Shown here: piece by piece, positions 29,048-42,330 of the stretch
Position numbering within the stretch: the stretch's first letter is position 1
How the letters are laid out: every line of letters starts with the position of its first letter
Source: Enoplosus armatus
Taxonomy: Eukaryota; Chordata; Actinopteri; Centrarchiformes; Enoplosidae
Assembly: GCF_043641665.1 (NCBI RefSeq)
Contig: NC_092186.1
Span: 15,308,001-15,372,000 of the forward strand
Direction of reading: 5' to 3'
DNA length: 64,000 nt
Position numbers and translations under genes: made by a program
The notes under the pieces: generated by a model
Seen by the model: only the letters and a program-made list of their open reading frames with translations
Told to the model about the DNA's origin: nothing
Databases searched by the model: none

Positions 29048-30070
29048 TCAATACTTTGTTATATACCCTTTGTTGGCAATGACAGAGGTCAAACGTTTTC
29101 TGTAAGTCTTCACAAGGTTTTCACACACTGTTGCTGGTATTTTGGCCCATTCCTCTATGCAGATCCCCTCTAGAGCAGTGATGTTTTGGGGCTGTCGCTG
29201 GGCAACACGGACTTTCAACTCCCTCCAAAGATTTTCTATGGGGTTGAGATCTGGAGACTGGCTAGGCCACTCCAGGACCTTGAAATGCTTCTTACGAAGC
29301 CACACCTTCGTTGCCCGGGCGGTGTGTTTGGGATCATTGTCATGCTGAAAGACCCAGCCACGTTTCATCTTCAATGCCCTTGCTGATGGAAGGAGGTTTT
29401 CACTCAAAATCTCACAATACATGGCCCCATTCATTCTTTCCTTTACACGGATCAGTCGTCCTGGTCCCTTTGCAGAAAAACAGCCCCAAAGCATGATGTT
29501 TCCACCCCCATGCTTCACAGTAGGCATGGTGTTCTTTGGATGCAACTCAGCATTCTTTCTCCTCCAAACACGACAAGTTGAGTTTTTACCAAAAAGTTCT
29601 ATTTTGGTTTCATCTGACCATATGACATTCACCCAATCCTCTTCTGGATCATCCAAATGCTCTCTAGCAAACTTCAGACGGGCCTGGACATGTACTGGCT
29701 TAAGCAGGGGGACACGTCTGGCACTGCAGGATTTGAGTCCCTGGCGGCGTAGTGTGTTACTGATGGTAGCCTTTGTTACTTTGGTCCCAGCTCTCTGCAG
29801 GTCATTCACTAGGTCCCCCCGTGTGGTTCTGGGATTTTTGCTCACCGTTCTCGTGATCATTTTGACCCCACGGGGTGAGATCTTGCGTGGAGCCCCAGAT
29901 CGAGGGAGATTATCAGTGGTCTTGTATGTCTTCCATTTTCTAATAATTGCTCCCATAGTTGATTTCTTCACACCAAGCTGCTTACCTATTGCAGATTCAG
30001 TCTTCCCAGCCTGGTGCAGGTCTACAATTTTGTTTCTGGTGTCCTTTGACAGCTCTTTGGCCTTGGCCAT
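29048..30070 (-). CDS. Tc1-family transposase, 340 aa, apparently intact
   Basis: The start [20 protein letters not shown] is typical of fish Tc1 transposases. An N-terminal paired-like DNA-binding region covers about residues 5-120, with a basic linker ([12 protein letters not shown], about 57-68). The DDE domain has D153 in [13 protein letters not shown]244 in [11 protein letters not shown] and E279 in [11 protein letters not shown], with DD34E spacing. [14 protein letters not shown] lies at about 186-199. The length of 340 aa equals that of active family members such as Sleeping Beauty, and all catalytic residues are present. It shares the fold but clearly differs in sequence from the 45-kb transposase, so the two are separate lineages. 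Confidence 0.95.
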   Translation of the reverse strand: MAKAKELSKDTRNKIVDLHQAGKTESAIGKQLGVKKSTMGAIIRKWKTYKTTDNLPRSGAPRKISPRGVKMITRTVSKNPRTTRGDLVNDLQRAGTKVTKATISNTLRRQGLKSCSARRVPLLKPVHVQARLKFAREHLDDPEEDWVNVIWSDETKIELFGKNSTCRVWRRKNAELHPKNTMPTVKHGGGNIMLWGCFSAKGPGRLIRVKERMNGAMYCEILSENLLPSARALKMKRGWVFQHDNDPKHTARATKVWLRKKHFKVLEWPSQSPDLNPIENLWRELKVRVAQRQPQNITALEGICIEEWAKIPATVCENLVKTYRKRLTSVIANKGYITKY

Positions 30071-30237
30071 AGTGGAGTTTGGAGTCTGACTGTTTGAGGT
30101 TGTGGACAGGTGTCTTTTATACTGATAAAGAGTTCAAACAGGTGCCATTAATACAGGTAACAAGTGGAGGACAGAGGAGCCTCTTAAAGAAGAAGTTACA
30201 GGTCTGTGAGAGCCAGAAATCTTGCTTGTTTGTAGGT

Positions 30238-30436
30238 GACCAAATACTTATTTTACCGAGGAATTTACCAATTAATTCATTAAAAATCCTACAATGTGAT
30301 TTCCTGGATTCTTTCCCCCCATTCTGTCTCTCATAGTTGAAGTGTACCTATGATGAAAATTACAGGCCTCTCTCATCTTTTTAAGTGGGAGAACTTGCAC
30401 AATTGGTGGCTGACTAAATACTTTTTTGCCCCACTG
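30238..30436 (-). repeat. Right terminal inverted repeat of - strand Tc1-like element
   Basis: About 199 bp; it starts at tgaccaaatactt, the inner motif in reverse, and ends ttgccccactg before TA. Confidence 0.9.
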
Positions 30437-30438
30437 TA

Positions 30439-33360
30439 TATGGTCTGCATTCAAATTGTAATTTTACTCATCATTAGTCGGAGCCATCATGCCTCCATTG
30501 TTTGGGATACATTACCCTGCAATGCACAGAAGTGATTTTTACACCTGTTCATTTGTTAAGTATGTTCAGTCAAATAATAATAGTGCCACAGCCTGGGGTA
30601 ATATAAGCTGACACAAAACCCTGCAATTCATATAAAAATTGTCAATCAAATGGTCCCACACTGGAAACACAGGGTGAATGCAGGTAGCCTTTGATGGAAA
30701 GCAGATTCCAGTCCCTCATTAAAACCAGGTCATGAGTTGTGACCTGGGTCAGATATAACACCTTTGTCTGAATGACAAAAAGCCAACAGATAGATGAAAC
30801 CAGCACTGTTAAGTATTCCATGTCTGAAAAGGACTGTACTCCCCAAAACATTAAAATGTTAATCTACTGAGGGTTCTCCTGAAATGAGCCAAGTTCACAA
30901 ATACTTGTGCCAAATAGTGTCAGTGGGGAAAACACAGTGATATTGAGGAACATTATGAATGCTGTTAAATTTGCTGGAAAATAGATAATCCCAGGCCTGT
31001 TTTAACACTCCTCTGAATGAACAAAACAGGCCGTCATTAGCTTACTAGCTCAAGGATTCATCATTGTTACTTCTGACCGACTTTGAAAAAAACAACTCAG
31101 ACAGGAAGCAGGATGCAACAGAGATGCTCTGTCGAGTCAGGCCAAAGCCAAGTTGCCTCATTCACCCAACAACAAACAGGCTTCTCTCAGGTCATTATTT
31201 CAGCATGAAAGTGAAGTTGCAGTATGTTGACCATTTTCAAGTAATGATGCTTTCCCCAGAATAGATAGTAGTTATTCCATGTGGAACAAAGTCTCTACAG
31301 ACTTAGAAAAACAAGAGACATATGTCAGTACCACTGAATCTTCTGGTTTTAACATTGCTAGGAAATTCACTACCTACCTATGAATGCCTGTGCAGAACAC
31401 CAACTTCCCAGCAAATGTATTAGTTTGGAGTGATGAAATTGTAAATGGATTTTCTGAGCCTTGACATAAACAGCAACATTTATGTCCTCTGCCACCAACA
31501 ACACCTAATGATTTGATTGAACTGTTTGCATAATGCTACAGTCAATCTCACTTGCTGTGGAGAATTAGTTTTTTTAATTTCATTTTCCATTTTTATTTTA
31601 ATTATTGTCTTTAATTGTTCTTAAACAAAACAATTCATAATTCATATTTCTGTATTTGGCAGCCTGCACGCTTGGATTCTCCTTATTTTCAACACATAAC
31701 TATCTTATTGTCAAGGTTTCAAACAGCTGTGTTGGTCAGAAAAACAAAGTTGTACAACAAAAGCTATCACGTTTCTCGAAAGCTGCAGTGTGCTGCTAAA
31801 CACATCTATAATCATTCCAATAAGAGCCAGTTTAGCAAAAGTTGACTCAAAACAACACATTAGGCCAGCCAAGACTGTAAGCCAATACAAACGGACGGCG
31901 TGCCTGGTGGAAGATATCCTCGACACTGTTGGCTCACACGACACCTGCACATACGGCACAGAGGGAACGTTCAGAAAAACAACTAAAAACAAATGTTTAG
32001 GCTTGTTTAGAGCTCTTCTGAATCATCTGTCGGCTGAATGCTGCTTTCCTACTGGCATCGTCATGGCGATGGATGTTGTTCATTTATACTGAGTGAGACT
32101 AAGCTAGAGAGCGGGCGCAGGTGGCTTTTGGGACTTTATTAGGAGCATTAGGCTTTCAAGGGAACTCTCCCTCAAGGCCAGGCACATGCAATTTGTGGCA
32201 TGATCAGTTGAGGAAATCGTCGGAAGAAATGCCTAACTCATTTTTCTGGCAAGTGGAAATATGAAAAGCCCTAACAAGATCCAGCTAAAAGGCTTCCAGT
32301 GTGATTTATGTTCAGTCTGAACAGGCGGCTTCACTGAGTCTACAAACTGTAGAAGGGCTGTGATGAACAGCAGTTTTTTCTCTCTCTGGTCAGCAAATTT
32401 AATTGCAGGAGGATGAGCTCTTTTCTGAGATGAAATGTGTAGTCTCCTGTGACAATTCTAATTCTGCAACATCTGTGTGTCCTAAAATGATTAATAGCGT
32501 ACAATATAATCTATCCTCTGTTAATGGGTAAAATGTGACATGAATGAATGTCTGAGGGAAAGCCAGTGGTTTCTGCAGTCTAGCCTCAGCCAAAAAGTCA
32601 AGGTGAAAAGGATGACAATAGTCTGACAAAATCAATTTCACTTCTTATGTAATCAATTTTAACTGTTATGTAATGTGGCCTTGGCAATTATCAGACAAGC
32701 TCTAATCACAAGCTCTGTGATTCCTATGAGGGGCTGTGGGTGGTAGACGGAGGGCGGGACAGCGGGAGACCTACAGTATCCACAATATAATTGACTAGTT
32801 TGCTTTTTCATGTAAGTTTGACCAGCCAACGTGCATGAACAGTGACCAACTGTACAAGGATCACTAGTCAAATCGTGCTACTTATTACTTACTTAATATG
32901 ACTTTAATCTATTGATGACACACTGGGAGAAGCAGTTCATGGTTGTTGATAATTTTGATAATGCAGCTGTCTTTGCTTGTGCTTCTTTTTGTGTTTGTTC
33001 CAAGTAACAAAATAACGTTGATGACCACCACTCAAATGTGTGACAGAGAATTGAAGCAGTATTGACAGAGAATAAGATTTTCATCTCACAGAATAATCAT
33101 ATTTTTGTAGAGAACTGTAAAACAATATGATTCTAATATAATTATAGGAATTATAACTAGGAACTATAGGAATTATAGGAAGATATAGTTGCAAGACGCA
33201 ACCAGCAAGATTTTTTGGTACAAATATACTTGACCTAAAGTCCAAAGTCTAGCTGCAACATGTGTCCAAAACCATCCCTTCGTCACCAATTCCCTCAAAA
33301 GACATTATAGCGTCAGGTACACTCATTGGTATAAAATGTTGAGCCGTAACGATAAGAAAC
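30439..33360. other. Non-coding stretch, no gene seen
   Basis: Between the - strand Tc1-like element and the TTAA MITE. AT-rich, nothing recognisable. Confidence 0.65.
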
Positions 33361-33627
33361 TTAAAGGCGCCCTGTGGAGTTTTGCAAAACTGTCATTGTT
33401 TACATTCATGTTTACTTGCTTGCAGTATTCTTCTTCCCTGCCTTTGTTGATACATTACTACATCGGTGCTTTACTGCCACTAGATCAGTGGACAGGAATG
33501 TACCACGTCACTCATGTGCTTGCACGCTTGTGCAGTCCTTGTGCACATGCATGAGAGCAAACTAAACAGGGACCCACTTGTAAAACCATTGATATGAGTG
33601 GTCAAAAACTCCACAGGGGACCTTTAA
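33361..33627. mobile_element. TTAA-flanked MITE, Kolobok/T2-like
   Basis: A 259-bp non-coding element (33365-33623) lies between TTAA at 33361-33364 and TTAA at 33624-33627. The terminal inverted repeats are AGGCGCCCTGTGGAGTTTT and, from the right end, AGGTCCCCTGTGGAGTTTT, differing at two of 19 positions. TTAA duplication with AGG ends is the hallmark of the Kolobok/T2 MITEs described in Xenopus; piggyBac-type elements also use TTAA but usually have different tips. It contains no transposase. Confidence 0.75.
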
Positions 33628-36600
33628 CAAGCGAACACACCATACAGAGAATGGACTCTATTAGCTCTTTGTCCTTTTATTCTTTCTCAACTTCGGTCTC
33701 CTTCGGAATGAAGCTCCACAGATCAGCTGAGTATGTCAACATGAGCACTCTCTGCAGTTTACTGACACATCATAATGCGTTACTACTCGGTACTTAAGTC
33801 TGAACCTTTCAATAACCTTTAACTTGTGATTCCAACATGCCTACCTACATGCCAACCAGAGTTAGTTAGAGGACATTCATCTGCCATACACTGTACATAA
33901 TTCTTAAATAATATGGTGTGTATTGTGTAATGAGCTCTGTATGATATTCTGTCATCATAAGTACTGGATAAGTACTGCTGTGGACGACCATGCTCATCAC
34001 TGTCTACAGTCAACCCTCTACATTGTGCAGTGACCCTCTTTTCATTGCCATAGTCTTGTGGAAATGTCTTCAGTCGATGTTTTGTTACCGTAGACAGCCC
34101 CCACACAGTATTTCCATCATCATAAGGTAAAGTCTTTTCTGTAAGATGCCCTGGACGGGGGCAAAAAGCACTGAGTTGTCCAACTGTCCTGACACAAGTC
34201 ATTGTTGATTTCACTGTTGTAGGGGAAAGACTCTAGGGCTGCAGATAAGACTGTTGCCATGGTCCTGAAGGAGATACCAAGTAAGGCGTCATCAGAAGGG
34301 AAGCCCCTCCTCACAGTGACTACCAAGGTGGGCAGAACCATTTCAGAAACCACCCCGCCCTCCCTCCCTGCCTCCAAGTGGAACTTCCTCCTGTGTTGGT
34401 CATACTGAACAATAGCAAAGCTTTTGAGTGTCCTATAACTGACCTCCACTGTCTACTAACTCATTACTTAATCCTTATGACTGTTGTATCTAACAAAGAC
34501 GCAACAAATACTTCCAGCTGCTCTATGGGGTATAAAACCCTTCTACTACACCACTACATTTACACAGTGAATAATGATCTTATGATCTATAATAGCAGCC
34601 TCAAATTGCTGCAATTATCCATGTTACTTTTTATCTTTTCAAATTAGCCTCTGAAAGATTCATAGCTCCTCTAGTTAACATTTATTGTGCATTTAACCAG
34701 GGGGTCACACAAATTTCCTCTCCCATCCCTAATCAGGTCAGAAAAACTTCCCCATGAACTTTTTACACCTCATAAGCAGCTAATCCTCTGCACAAACAGC
34801 GTATGAATGCATTTCCAAAATGCTATGCCACACAGCATGGCATTGGGCTATTGACTGAGCTCTCTGTGTACAAAATACTGCAGCAAATTACTGTTTACCC
34901 GCTGCTGAGCTTTTCACTCCTCTTTTGCTTTTTAAGTGTTTTAGCTGGATGGAGTTGGTGCTCCAGATGGCAATATGAGTTTTCTTGCTCCGTGCTTGAT
35001 TGCTTTTGTACAGTATGTATGTGTGTGTGTGTACGTGCTGCTGTGTGTGTCCTCTTGTATATATGTCTGTGTTTTAATAACTTGTAGCATGCTTTGTACT
35101 GGCTTGATTTTCCAATACAGTATCTGGTTTGATAAACTGTCATATAACCAAGATAATGCTAAAGTGGAAAGTGTTTAATTATGCCTCAGCAACTTTGCTG
35201 AGTTCACACTAACAAGATATGACTTGTGTATTTTAAGAAATATATAGTTAATTTTGTTGCAATGTGTAAATCATGATTTGTATAATAATTTATCTTACTG
35301 TATAGAACTGCTTATTGCACTTATCCCTGAAGTCTATTAAGTAGACACTAATAGATTCTACTACCTTAAGGTGTTGCAGTATCACAGAAATCAATATTAT
35401 GGAGACAACAGGTCAATAATTACCTGTTTATAACATTTTACGACGTGCAAATATCAATACCTTCATCCTTCAGAGAACACAGTGACATGATTGATTGAGA
35501 AAAACATAAACACATACATGTAGAAAACACGTCCAGTTTACTGCACTGTGTCAGATTCTTACAGCACAATAGTGATTGAACCATTATCCAGATCATGAAG
35601 GTTTTCAGCAAGTGTCAGTTTTCCCAGGAAAAATCCTCCGGTTCACGGGAATTACAGTAATGAGTTTCATGTTTGCATTATCTTTGCTCGAAATAAACAC
35701 ATGAAGACCTGCTCATGCAGTGAGAGCTACCACAGCTGAATAGACATTAAAAAAAAGGCACTACCTTTAGAAACTCACACTTCATTTGAAAAGGTCAAGC
35801 AATACATGAGAAATGAACTGCTCAACAAGTCAAGACTCTCTCTGCCATTTATTAGCCACATACTATACTGAGTAACAGGCATAATGCAGCAATAACGCCA
35901 CCAAACATATCACCTTATTTTATTAGGCATGTTTGACATTTATATAGTGCAGATATTACCATGTCTAGCTACAACAACCAAGGACATCTAACCAGAATCA
36001 ACCGGCAAGCCAACAGCCCAGTCATACTGTGATTATATCAGAGGTGAGGCAACATGACAACAGAAACATATGCACATATCTATATATTGATTTTAGATCA
36101 CACTGCCGGGCCCTAACCATGACATGTCTTTGTATCTCCAAAATGTAATGTTTTAGAAATGAAGAAAAACAGCCTTGTTTTATAACTGATGACAATGCAT
36201 TTTGACATTGTTAAATAGGGTTCAGGAGTTTTATAATGTCATGAAAACACGACAATTACCGACCGCTGCTGTCAGTCCAGTCACATTAAAGTAACTGCAA
36301 CAATGCTGTCAAGTGACTGCTCAGAGCTGCAGCACAGAACAACACAGCAACAAACTTGGGATGCCTCCAAAAAAACTAAATCTTGAAAATGATCACTGTT
36401 CAGACCACCTTGTTGTATGCACTACACTAACTCTCTTATATGCAAGCAAGTACACACACCGGAGAAAACAGCTGTTGCAAGTCAGCATTGTTTTGCTAAG
36501 AACAGTCAGTAAATATTTTATGCCTGAACAGAGCAAAGAAAGCATCAGGGAAAAAAACAGATTAGGTTGTTTGTTTTTCCTTCTTATGTAAAGAATTTAA

Positions 36601-36845
36601 TTTTGATCCCTCTAGATTTTCAAGTCCACAAGTCACCTCTGACTTGAATGTTTTGTATCTCGTTTTGCAAAAAAAAATAATTACAGTATCAAGCTGATCA
36701 CTTGACATTGTTTCCACATGGCCAGACACAACTCATGATAGCCGTCCAGTGGCTGAGGCTGCAGTTTGAGAGGCATCATGTCCCCGCTTGATGTCACTAA
36801 GCAAGTGACAGAAGCTAAGTGACAGGCTGTGGCTCCTCACACCAC
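33628..36845. other. Non-coding stretch, no gene seen
   Basis: No exon or complete mobile element. A short gtgtgtgt-rich patch lies at about 35020-35050. Confidence 0.65.
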
Positions 36846-36960
36846 ATGTCAAGTCAAGTCAACTCTATTTGTAAAGCCCAATATCACATAAATGTCTCAA
36901 TGGGCCCAAGCTCTCCGAGAAGCTAAGGAAAACCTCAAAGAAAGCCAAGCACACTAAAAA
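36846..36960. repeat. Dispersed fish repeat fragment
   Basis: Contains gtcaagtcaactctatttgt followed by aaagcccaatatcaca, the start of a common teleost repeat. Nothing coding. Confidence 0.55.
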
Positions 36961-38999
36961 TGGCAGCAGCATGAAACAAGACATTATATGCACCTATCTA
37001 TCTATATAAAGTAACAACAGTTATTGAAACAGTTTTAACCATTCCTTAGTACCACTAAGGAGGACTCCTAGAAATAAGATAAAATAATGCGAATATGACC
37101 CTTAATCTGCAGGTCAGATATCAGATAAAGAGTAAATGTGACCTGAACAAAACAAAACAACACTTTATTGAGACACAATGATTAAATGACTGTATGTAAA
37201 ATGTTTCTTATTGTCATGAAATCAAATAATGAAAATACCCAAACCAACAATTAATTGATTTTACCAGCAGTGCTGCCTCTGTAGTCAAAGACTGATACAG
37301 TTTATTTCTCTAAACCATAGAGAGTTGTTGTCCAAAAACTATTAAAAACACATCAATGAGCCACACTGTTGCGCTAGGTGACATGTTCTTTCATTACAAT
37401 AAACATGGGTACTGTAGTTTATTTTTAGTCTATATCACATCCTTCTGGTGCCATAAATACATATACAAAAATACCAAATATGTATTAATCCGCAACTAAA
37501 AATAGTCCCCAGCAAATTCACTATTTACTCCTGTTTGAGTAGCGCTTGTGAAAAACTACAGTGCCAAGCTGCTTTAGGAAATTACTGAGCCTTTTTTAAA
37601 AATGAAACTATTTTACTTTATTAATTATTTGTGGCTTGTTTTTAAAGATTTGCGTCTTCAGTAGGAATTAATGGGCTCTGGGCTGAGTGCCACAGACAGG
37701 GCAAGGTAATTCAAAAGTACTGCGAGGCGGACTATTGCTTTGTTGGTTTTGGTCTTTTCATGGGGTTTGCTGAATATAAGATAATACAGAATAATGCCTT
37801 TAAAAATGTAAAATACACAATAGTAGAACATTTTTCCTTAGCAATACTTTTTCACAATTTAATTTCCAGTTTTGTAGCCAAAGGACAAATCATGCAAAGC
37901 CATTATGATGAGTCATAAATTACCCAACTAACTGAACTCCAGTATGTAGACCCATGGGAGTTCATTGCCACCCACAATAACAGCTTCAACAACTGTAATG
38001 AGTAAACAACCTGCTGCATTATGGAGAAGATTTACAAAGATATGATCAGGATCAATTTTGCTGATTCTGACATAACATACTCTACATGTGAACTACACAC
38101 ATTGAAAGATGTTGGCTGTAATAATTTTCCAACCATCCCTAACATAGCCTCCAGGTTTTATCTAACAACTCTTGTAAGTGCTCTGCTTTGATATTTTTTA
38201 TCCACCTTTCCCTTTATGTGGTGTTTTCCATCCTCTCCACCTCCTCCTGTCCTCACCTCAACCTCCCCGCCTTCAAAGCTCTGACAAGTTTAACTGGTAC
38301 ACAGTTCCCTTAACAGCAACATCTGAGAGATCTCTTGGAGTCAAGCCCAAGCGGCACAATTAGCTGAAGTTTTCCATTACATAATTTTCTACATTACTCC
38401 TTAAAGCACTTGTAAACAAAGTGCCAAAATGCTTTGCATAGGAGAAGAGAACAAAAGGTATAACAAGAGGGGAGCAGAGGAGGGGAAAAGGCAGTAAGGG
38501 AAAATGGTAACCTCCTCGAAGTGAGAGTAACTGGAAAGCAGCTCAGGAAGCAGCTCTCTTGGGTTAAGAGTGAACCTGTAATTGCCGTTTGCATGCAACC
38601 TCGTACCAAAGTGCCTGACTCATCTCCCCAGATGAACACGGTAGATCTTCTGTCCCTGTTTTCTGGATGATTAGAAGAGGAAAATTCAGAGGTCTCATCG
38701 TTTCAAAACCATTATTTAAAATTGGCCCCAATGGCAATCATAGGAAGTGCTTTGAAGAACAACTTCAACGATCATATAATATGCAGTGCAGATAGCGCAA
38801 TGTCCTCCATTAGGAGACTGCCAGCCGTGATGTGCTGCCACGTGAACTTGGTCCTAACAGTTATGACTCAATGTTCACGTGAATCTGTCCAAAACTCAAA
38901 ATACAAATCGGATGTTTTCGTCTGCCGTTGTTTTTCGTCTGTTCAGTGGATGTTTAAGTCACATGCTTCATGTACGTCATCAGGTTTTTTATGCGCAAA
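36961..38999. other. Non-coding stretch, no gene seen
   Basis: AT-rich with no recognisable feature. Confidence 0.65.
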
Positions 39000-39300
39000 T
39001 TGAAAATGCTAATGCTAAACATGCTAATGTTTAACATGTATTATGTATGTACCATGTTCACCATCTTAGTTTAGCATGTTGCCAGGCTAACATTTGTTAT
39101 TTAGCACTAAACACAAGTGAAGCTGAAACTGTCATTAGGTAATTAGGAAATGTCATATGTTTTGCTGGTATAATTGGATACATTTCACTGAAAACCACAA
39201 ATGTTAACCTCATGAAAAGTCAGGGGATCACCTACCTTTTATGGCAAACTATCAATAGTTGTTGAGATAGACGACCAAGGTCGCCAGAACCACTAGCGTG
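39000..39300 (+). repeat. gctaacatgc-type dispersed repeat, copy 4
   Basis: Contains aaatgctaatgctaaacatg, accatcttagtttagcatgt, caggctaacatttg, aaccacaaatgttaacctca and caatagttgttgagatag. Same orientation as copy 3, diverged at the right end. Confidence 0.65.
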
Positions 39301-40404
39301 ACTAAAACCTTTATAACACGTACCAAAACTGTATAATCCCAAGAGATGCATCACTCCGTTGGTAAAGCAGAGGACTGCTATACCAGAGATCCTGTTTTTA
39401 TAACCCTTACAGAGTCAATTAAGGGCCAAGCTGGTTGCAGTTTATCACAAATAATGTTCTTGTTTCACAATTAAACACTGCGCTGTATTTTCTGAGAATA
39501 TGCTAACACTGCCAAGTTTCAGCAATGACTCAGCAGGGCCAACTGTCAACATCTCTTATTATTCTCTAAAAACCTCAAGATGATTTACTTGAAGATTATG
39601 GTATGCTATAAATGTCCAGCGTGCTGCTCCTTTGACAGTGCTGACCTTCAGTCAATCAGTCACAACATCAAAAACAGTGACTCTGCAGGGAACGCTTCAG
39701 CCTGCATCCAGAGGACATTTGTATTGCTCAAAAGAATAAAATGCGGAGAAATCCAAGGTCATCTATCATTAGGGGAATTTTCACACAGACTGTGGGGGAT
39801 TTATCAGCGCACCTCTGTTTAATGCAGGAAGTAACTCTCTGACGTCCCCAATAGATGCTTTGCAAGCATCACAAAAAATGTTATTCACTGACAGATGTTT
39901 CTCTGGATATCATCCACTCAGCCACTGCGAGCGTGTGCATTTATGAATGTAATTTACATTGTGAAGAGATTATCCCTCTCCAGTCCTCAGGTCCCGTGTC
40001 TCCACTGTGTTTTTAAAGAGTACACTATATTTATACAGTTCAGCTGGACCAGGCAGCAAGGAAGCTGTTTTAAACATTTTTATTAGAATATATACATATA
40101 TACAATCAATAATGTATCATACTGTAGATTTTCATGACATTCAAACATGGTCCCTCTGTGCAGTAATATACATTAATATAGTGTATTAGTTTGCATTTGA
40201 TTTCATGACAAACTAATGTAATATACATATACAGCACTGTACATACTTGGGTACTGCAAAAGATAAAAGTGGATGACATAAATAGATACATTACTGATGT
40301 GAGAGCACTAATAAACCTTAATAACCTAATACCTTGTCATTCTTTAATCATTATTCCAAGACCATACTGTAGGGGACACTGTAAACCATAAGGGATTATT
40401 TGTC
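39301..40404. other. Non-coding stretch with a possible tRNA relic
   Basis: Nothing coding. A tRNA-like fragment at about 39350-39410 is discussed as a finding. Confidence 0.6.
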
Positions 40405-40735
40405 TATACGGTTCCAATTGATTAATTTAGTTATTCCTTTTTCAATTTATTTTTCAATTGTGTAAAATGTGATAAAAGAAATTATAAAAAATAATGATAA
40501 ATACCCAACACAATGTCCCAGAGCCCAAGGTGAGGTCCTCATATTAATTGTTTTGTCTGGCCAACAGTGCAAAACCCAAAGATATTACATTTACAATTAT
40601 ATAAAACAGAGAAAGACGGCACATTATCACACAGGAGAAGCTCAAACCAGATAATGTTTTGAATTTCTGCTTAATAAATGACTTAAATAATTAATCGATT
40701 ATCAAAATGGTTGAAAAGTATCAGATCTCCCACAA
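40405..40735 (+). repeat. ATTAATCGATTA-type repeat, fragment 3
   Basis: The best-preserved copy: cccagagcccaaggtgaggt, ttgttttgtctggccaacag, ccaaagatattacatttac, ataaaacagagaaagacgg and aattaatcgattatcaaaat, in the family order. Confidence 0.7.
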
Positions 40736-42099
40736 CACCTGCCAGTCATAAGGCTAATAACAAATGAAAATAGGTTATGAACATTGCTTTATATAATTCA
40801 AGTTGTTGAATGTTTGAAATTGTTGCAATGTTTGCATGTGTGAGTTAACCAGATCCATATTGTGAGATATGACGGTTAAAATGTTCTAAAAGGTTATTTT
40901 GTAAAAAATAAGGCAATTTTCTCAAATATATACATAGTACTCTAAACATAACACACAGTCAGCTGGACCTGTAAACCCCCTCCCCCAACAACAAACACAC
41001 ACAGGCTGAAAGGGGAAAAGTGTTTTGATGTGGTAAATAATAATAGCAGGGTGGATGAATGCTGCTGTTTTTGTTTTTTCTGAATGACAAACAGAGACTT
41101 TCTCTCCTCTCCCTGCCAGGGTTGAGTCTGTCAGATTAATAATTCCTGTGTTTTAGGTGGTATTTTAATCAGGTAGCGTTTCAGTTGAACATGGGTGAAA
41201 ATCAGCTGCAGCAGAAGCAGAAAGCCTTTTGAGATGATTCATTTCTTCCATTAAATGCCAACAGTTGAGTGATTATTATTCAGGTTTTGAAAGCAAGATG
41301 AAACGAGGCATCTACCTCTTTCACAACACTAACAATTGTAATAGAGTCAATGGTGGCTCAGCCTTCACTCAGACTCAATTACACTTTTCCCGAACAAGCG
41401 TGTAAATCACTCAATAAATACGACCTTTAAAAACAAGTGTGTATCCTCATTCTATGATTTGTCGCTGTAGTCAAAAATTGGGGGAGGGGGGTGCATGGGC
41501 TGGCAGCGGCAGAGGATGAAATCAGGTTACTTCACACTGCGAGACTTCCCATGGACCAAAGCTTTATTCTGACACCAGAACGGCACAAACTCTAATTACC
41601 TGTGCTGGGTCAGCGTTCTTGCAGCGCAGCACAAACCCTCACTCAACAAAGTAATGACCGCTTCCTCTGGATATTATTTATGTGCTTTTTTCAAAGGTTT
41701 TCTTCTCTGCTGCAAAAGTTTGCACCTCTTTCTTTTGTGCAGCAAATATTAAAATCTTATTCCAAACTAGTTGTCATCATCTTCTACATTTCTTCATTTC
41801 ACTCATCTCTTTGTTGGACATCATTATTAACAAGTGAAGTAACATTTCTGTTGTTCAAATATGTATGAAGCAAAACTCATAATGTCCACCTCATCATGAA
41901 TCATAATACTATAAATACTTTTTCACCACACTATAACTCCCAAATCCCGTCTATGTGGCTTTCTGTTATTTTTGGTAAGTTTGTTCATCAGAGGTCTAAC
42001 AGGAAGTCAGACCTCTCTGTCTATAATTGACCCCAAACATAAGTAACATCACCATGTCTGTTTATAACTTTGCCATCCATTGCAAACTAAAGGAATTAA
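40736..42099. other. Non-coding stretch, no gene seen
   Basis: AT-rich with no recognisable feature. Confidence 0.65.
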
Positions 42100-42330
42100 T
42101 ACACTCAGTTGTCAGTTTATTAGGTACCTAGCTAAAATGAATACAGGTTAATACAACTGTCCTGCAAAAGATTCTAACTTCATGAAAGTTGTGATGTACA
42201 GTATTTGCCCAACTGTATGGCCATTTTAGAGGCTGCAGTTTGTGGAGCTTTTGAACTGTATTACATTATACTGACATGTTTTCTCGTATAATAAATTCAA
42301 TGAGGATAGGCTAAATAACAGAAACACCTC
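42100..42330. repeat. Dispersed fish repeat (cagttgtcagtttattaggt type)
   Basis: Begins acactcagttgtcagtttat taggtacc and continues taatacaactgtcctgcaa, a very recurrent percomorph repeat. The 3' end is approximate. Confidence 0.6.

Larger units (their letters stand above)
28837..30436 (-). mobile_element. Complete Tc1-like DNA transposon, second lineage
   Basis: This 1600-bp element is flanked by TA (28835-28836 and 30437-30438). The left end is cagtcgggcaaaaatgtatt and the right end, read inward, is cagtggggcaaaaaagtatt. Inverted repeats of about 195-199 bp carry outer and inner copies of a gtatttrgtca motif (IR/DR layout). They differ by many substitutions and small indels, more than in the 45-kb element. 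The single gene, on the - strand, is an open 340-codon transposase. The end sequence matches a Tc1 family I recognise from salmonids and many other fish. Confidence 0.96.

Noticed and set aside
29421..30089. 222-codon open frame on the + strand
   Set aside because: It is the antisense shadow of the 340-aa Tc1 transposase on the - strand.
33819..34214. 131-codon open frame on the - strand
   Set aside because: No domain, low-complexity-free but unfamiliar sequence, no splice context; consistent with chance.
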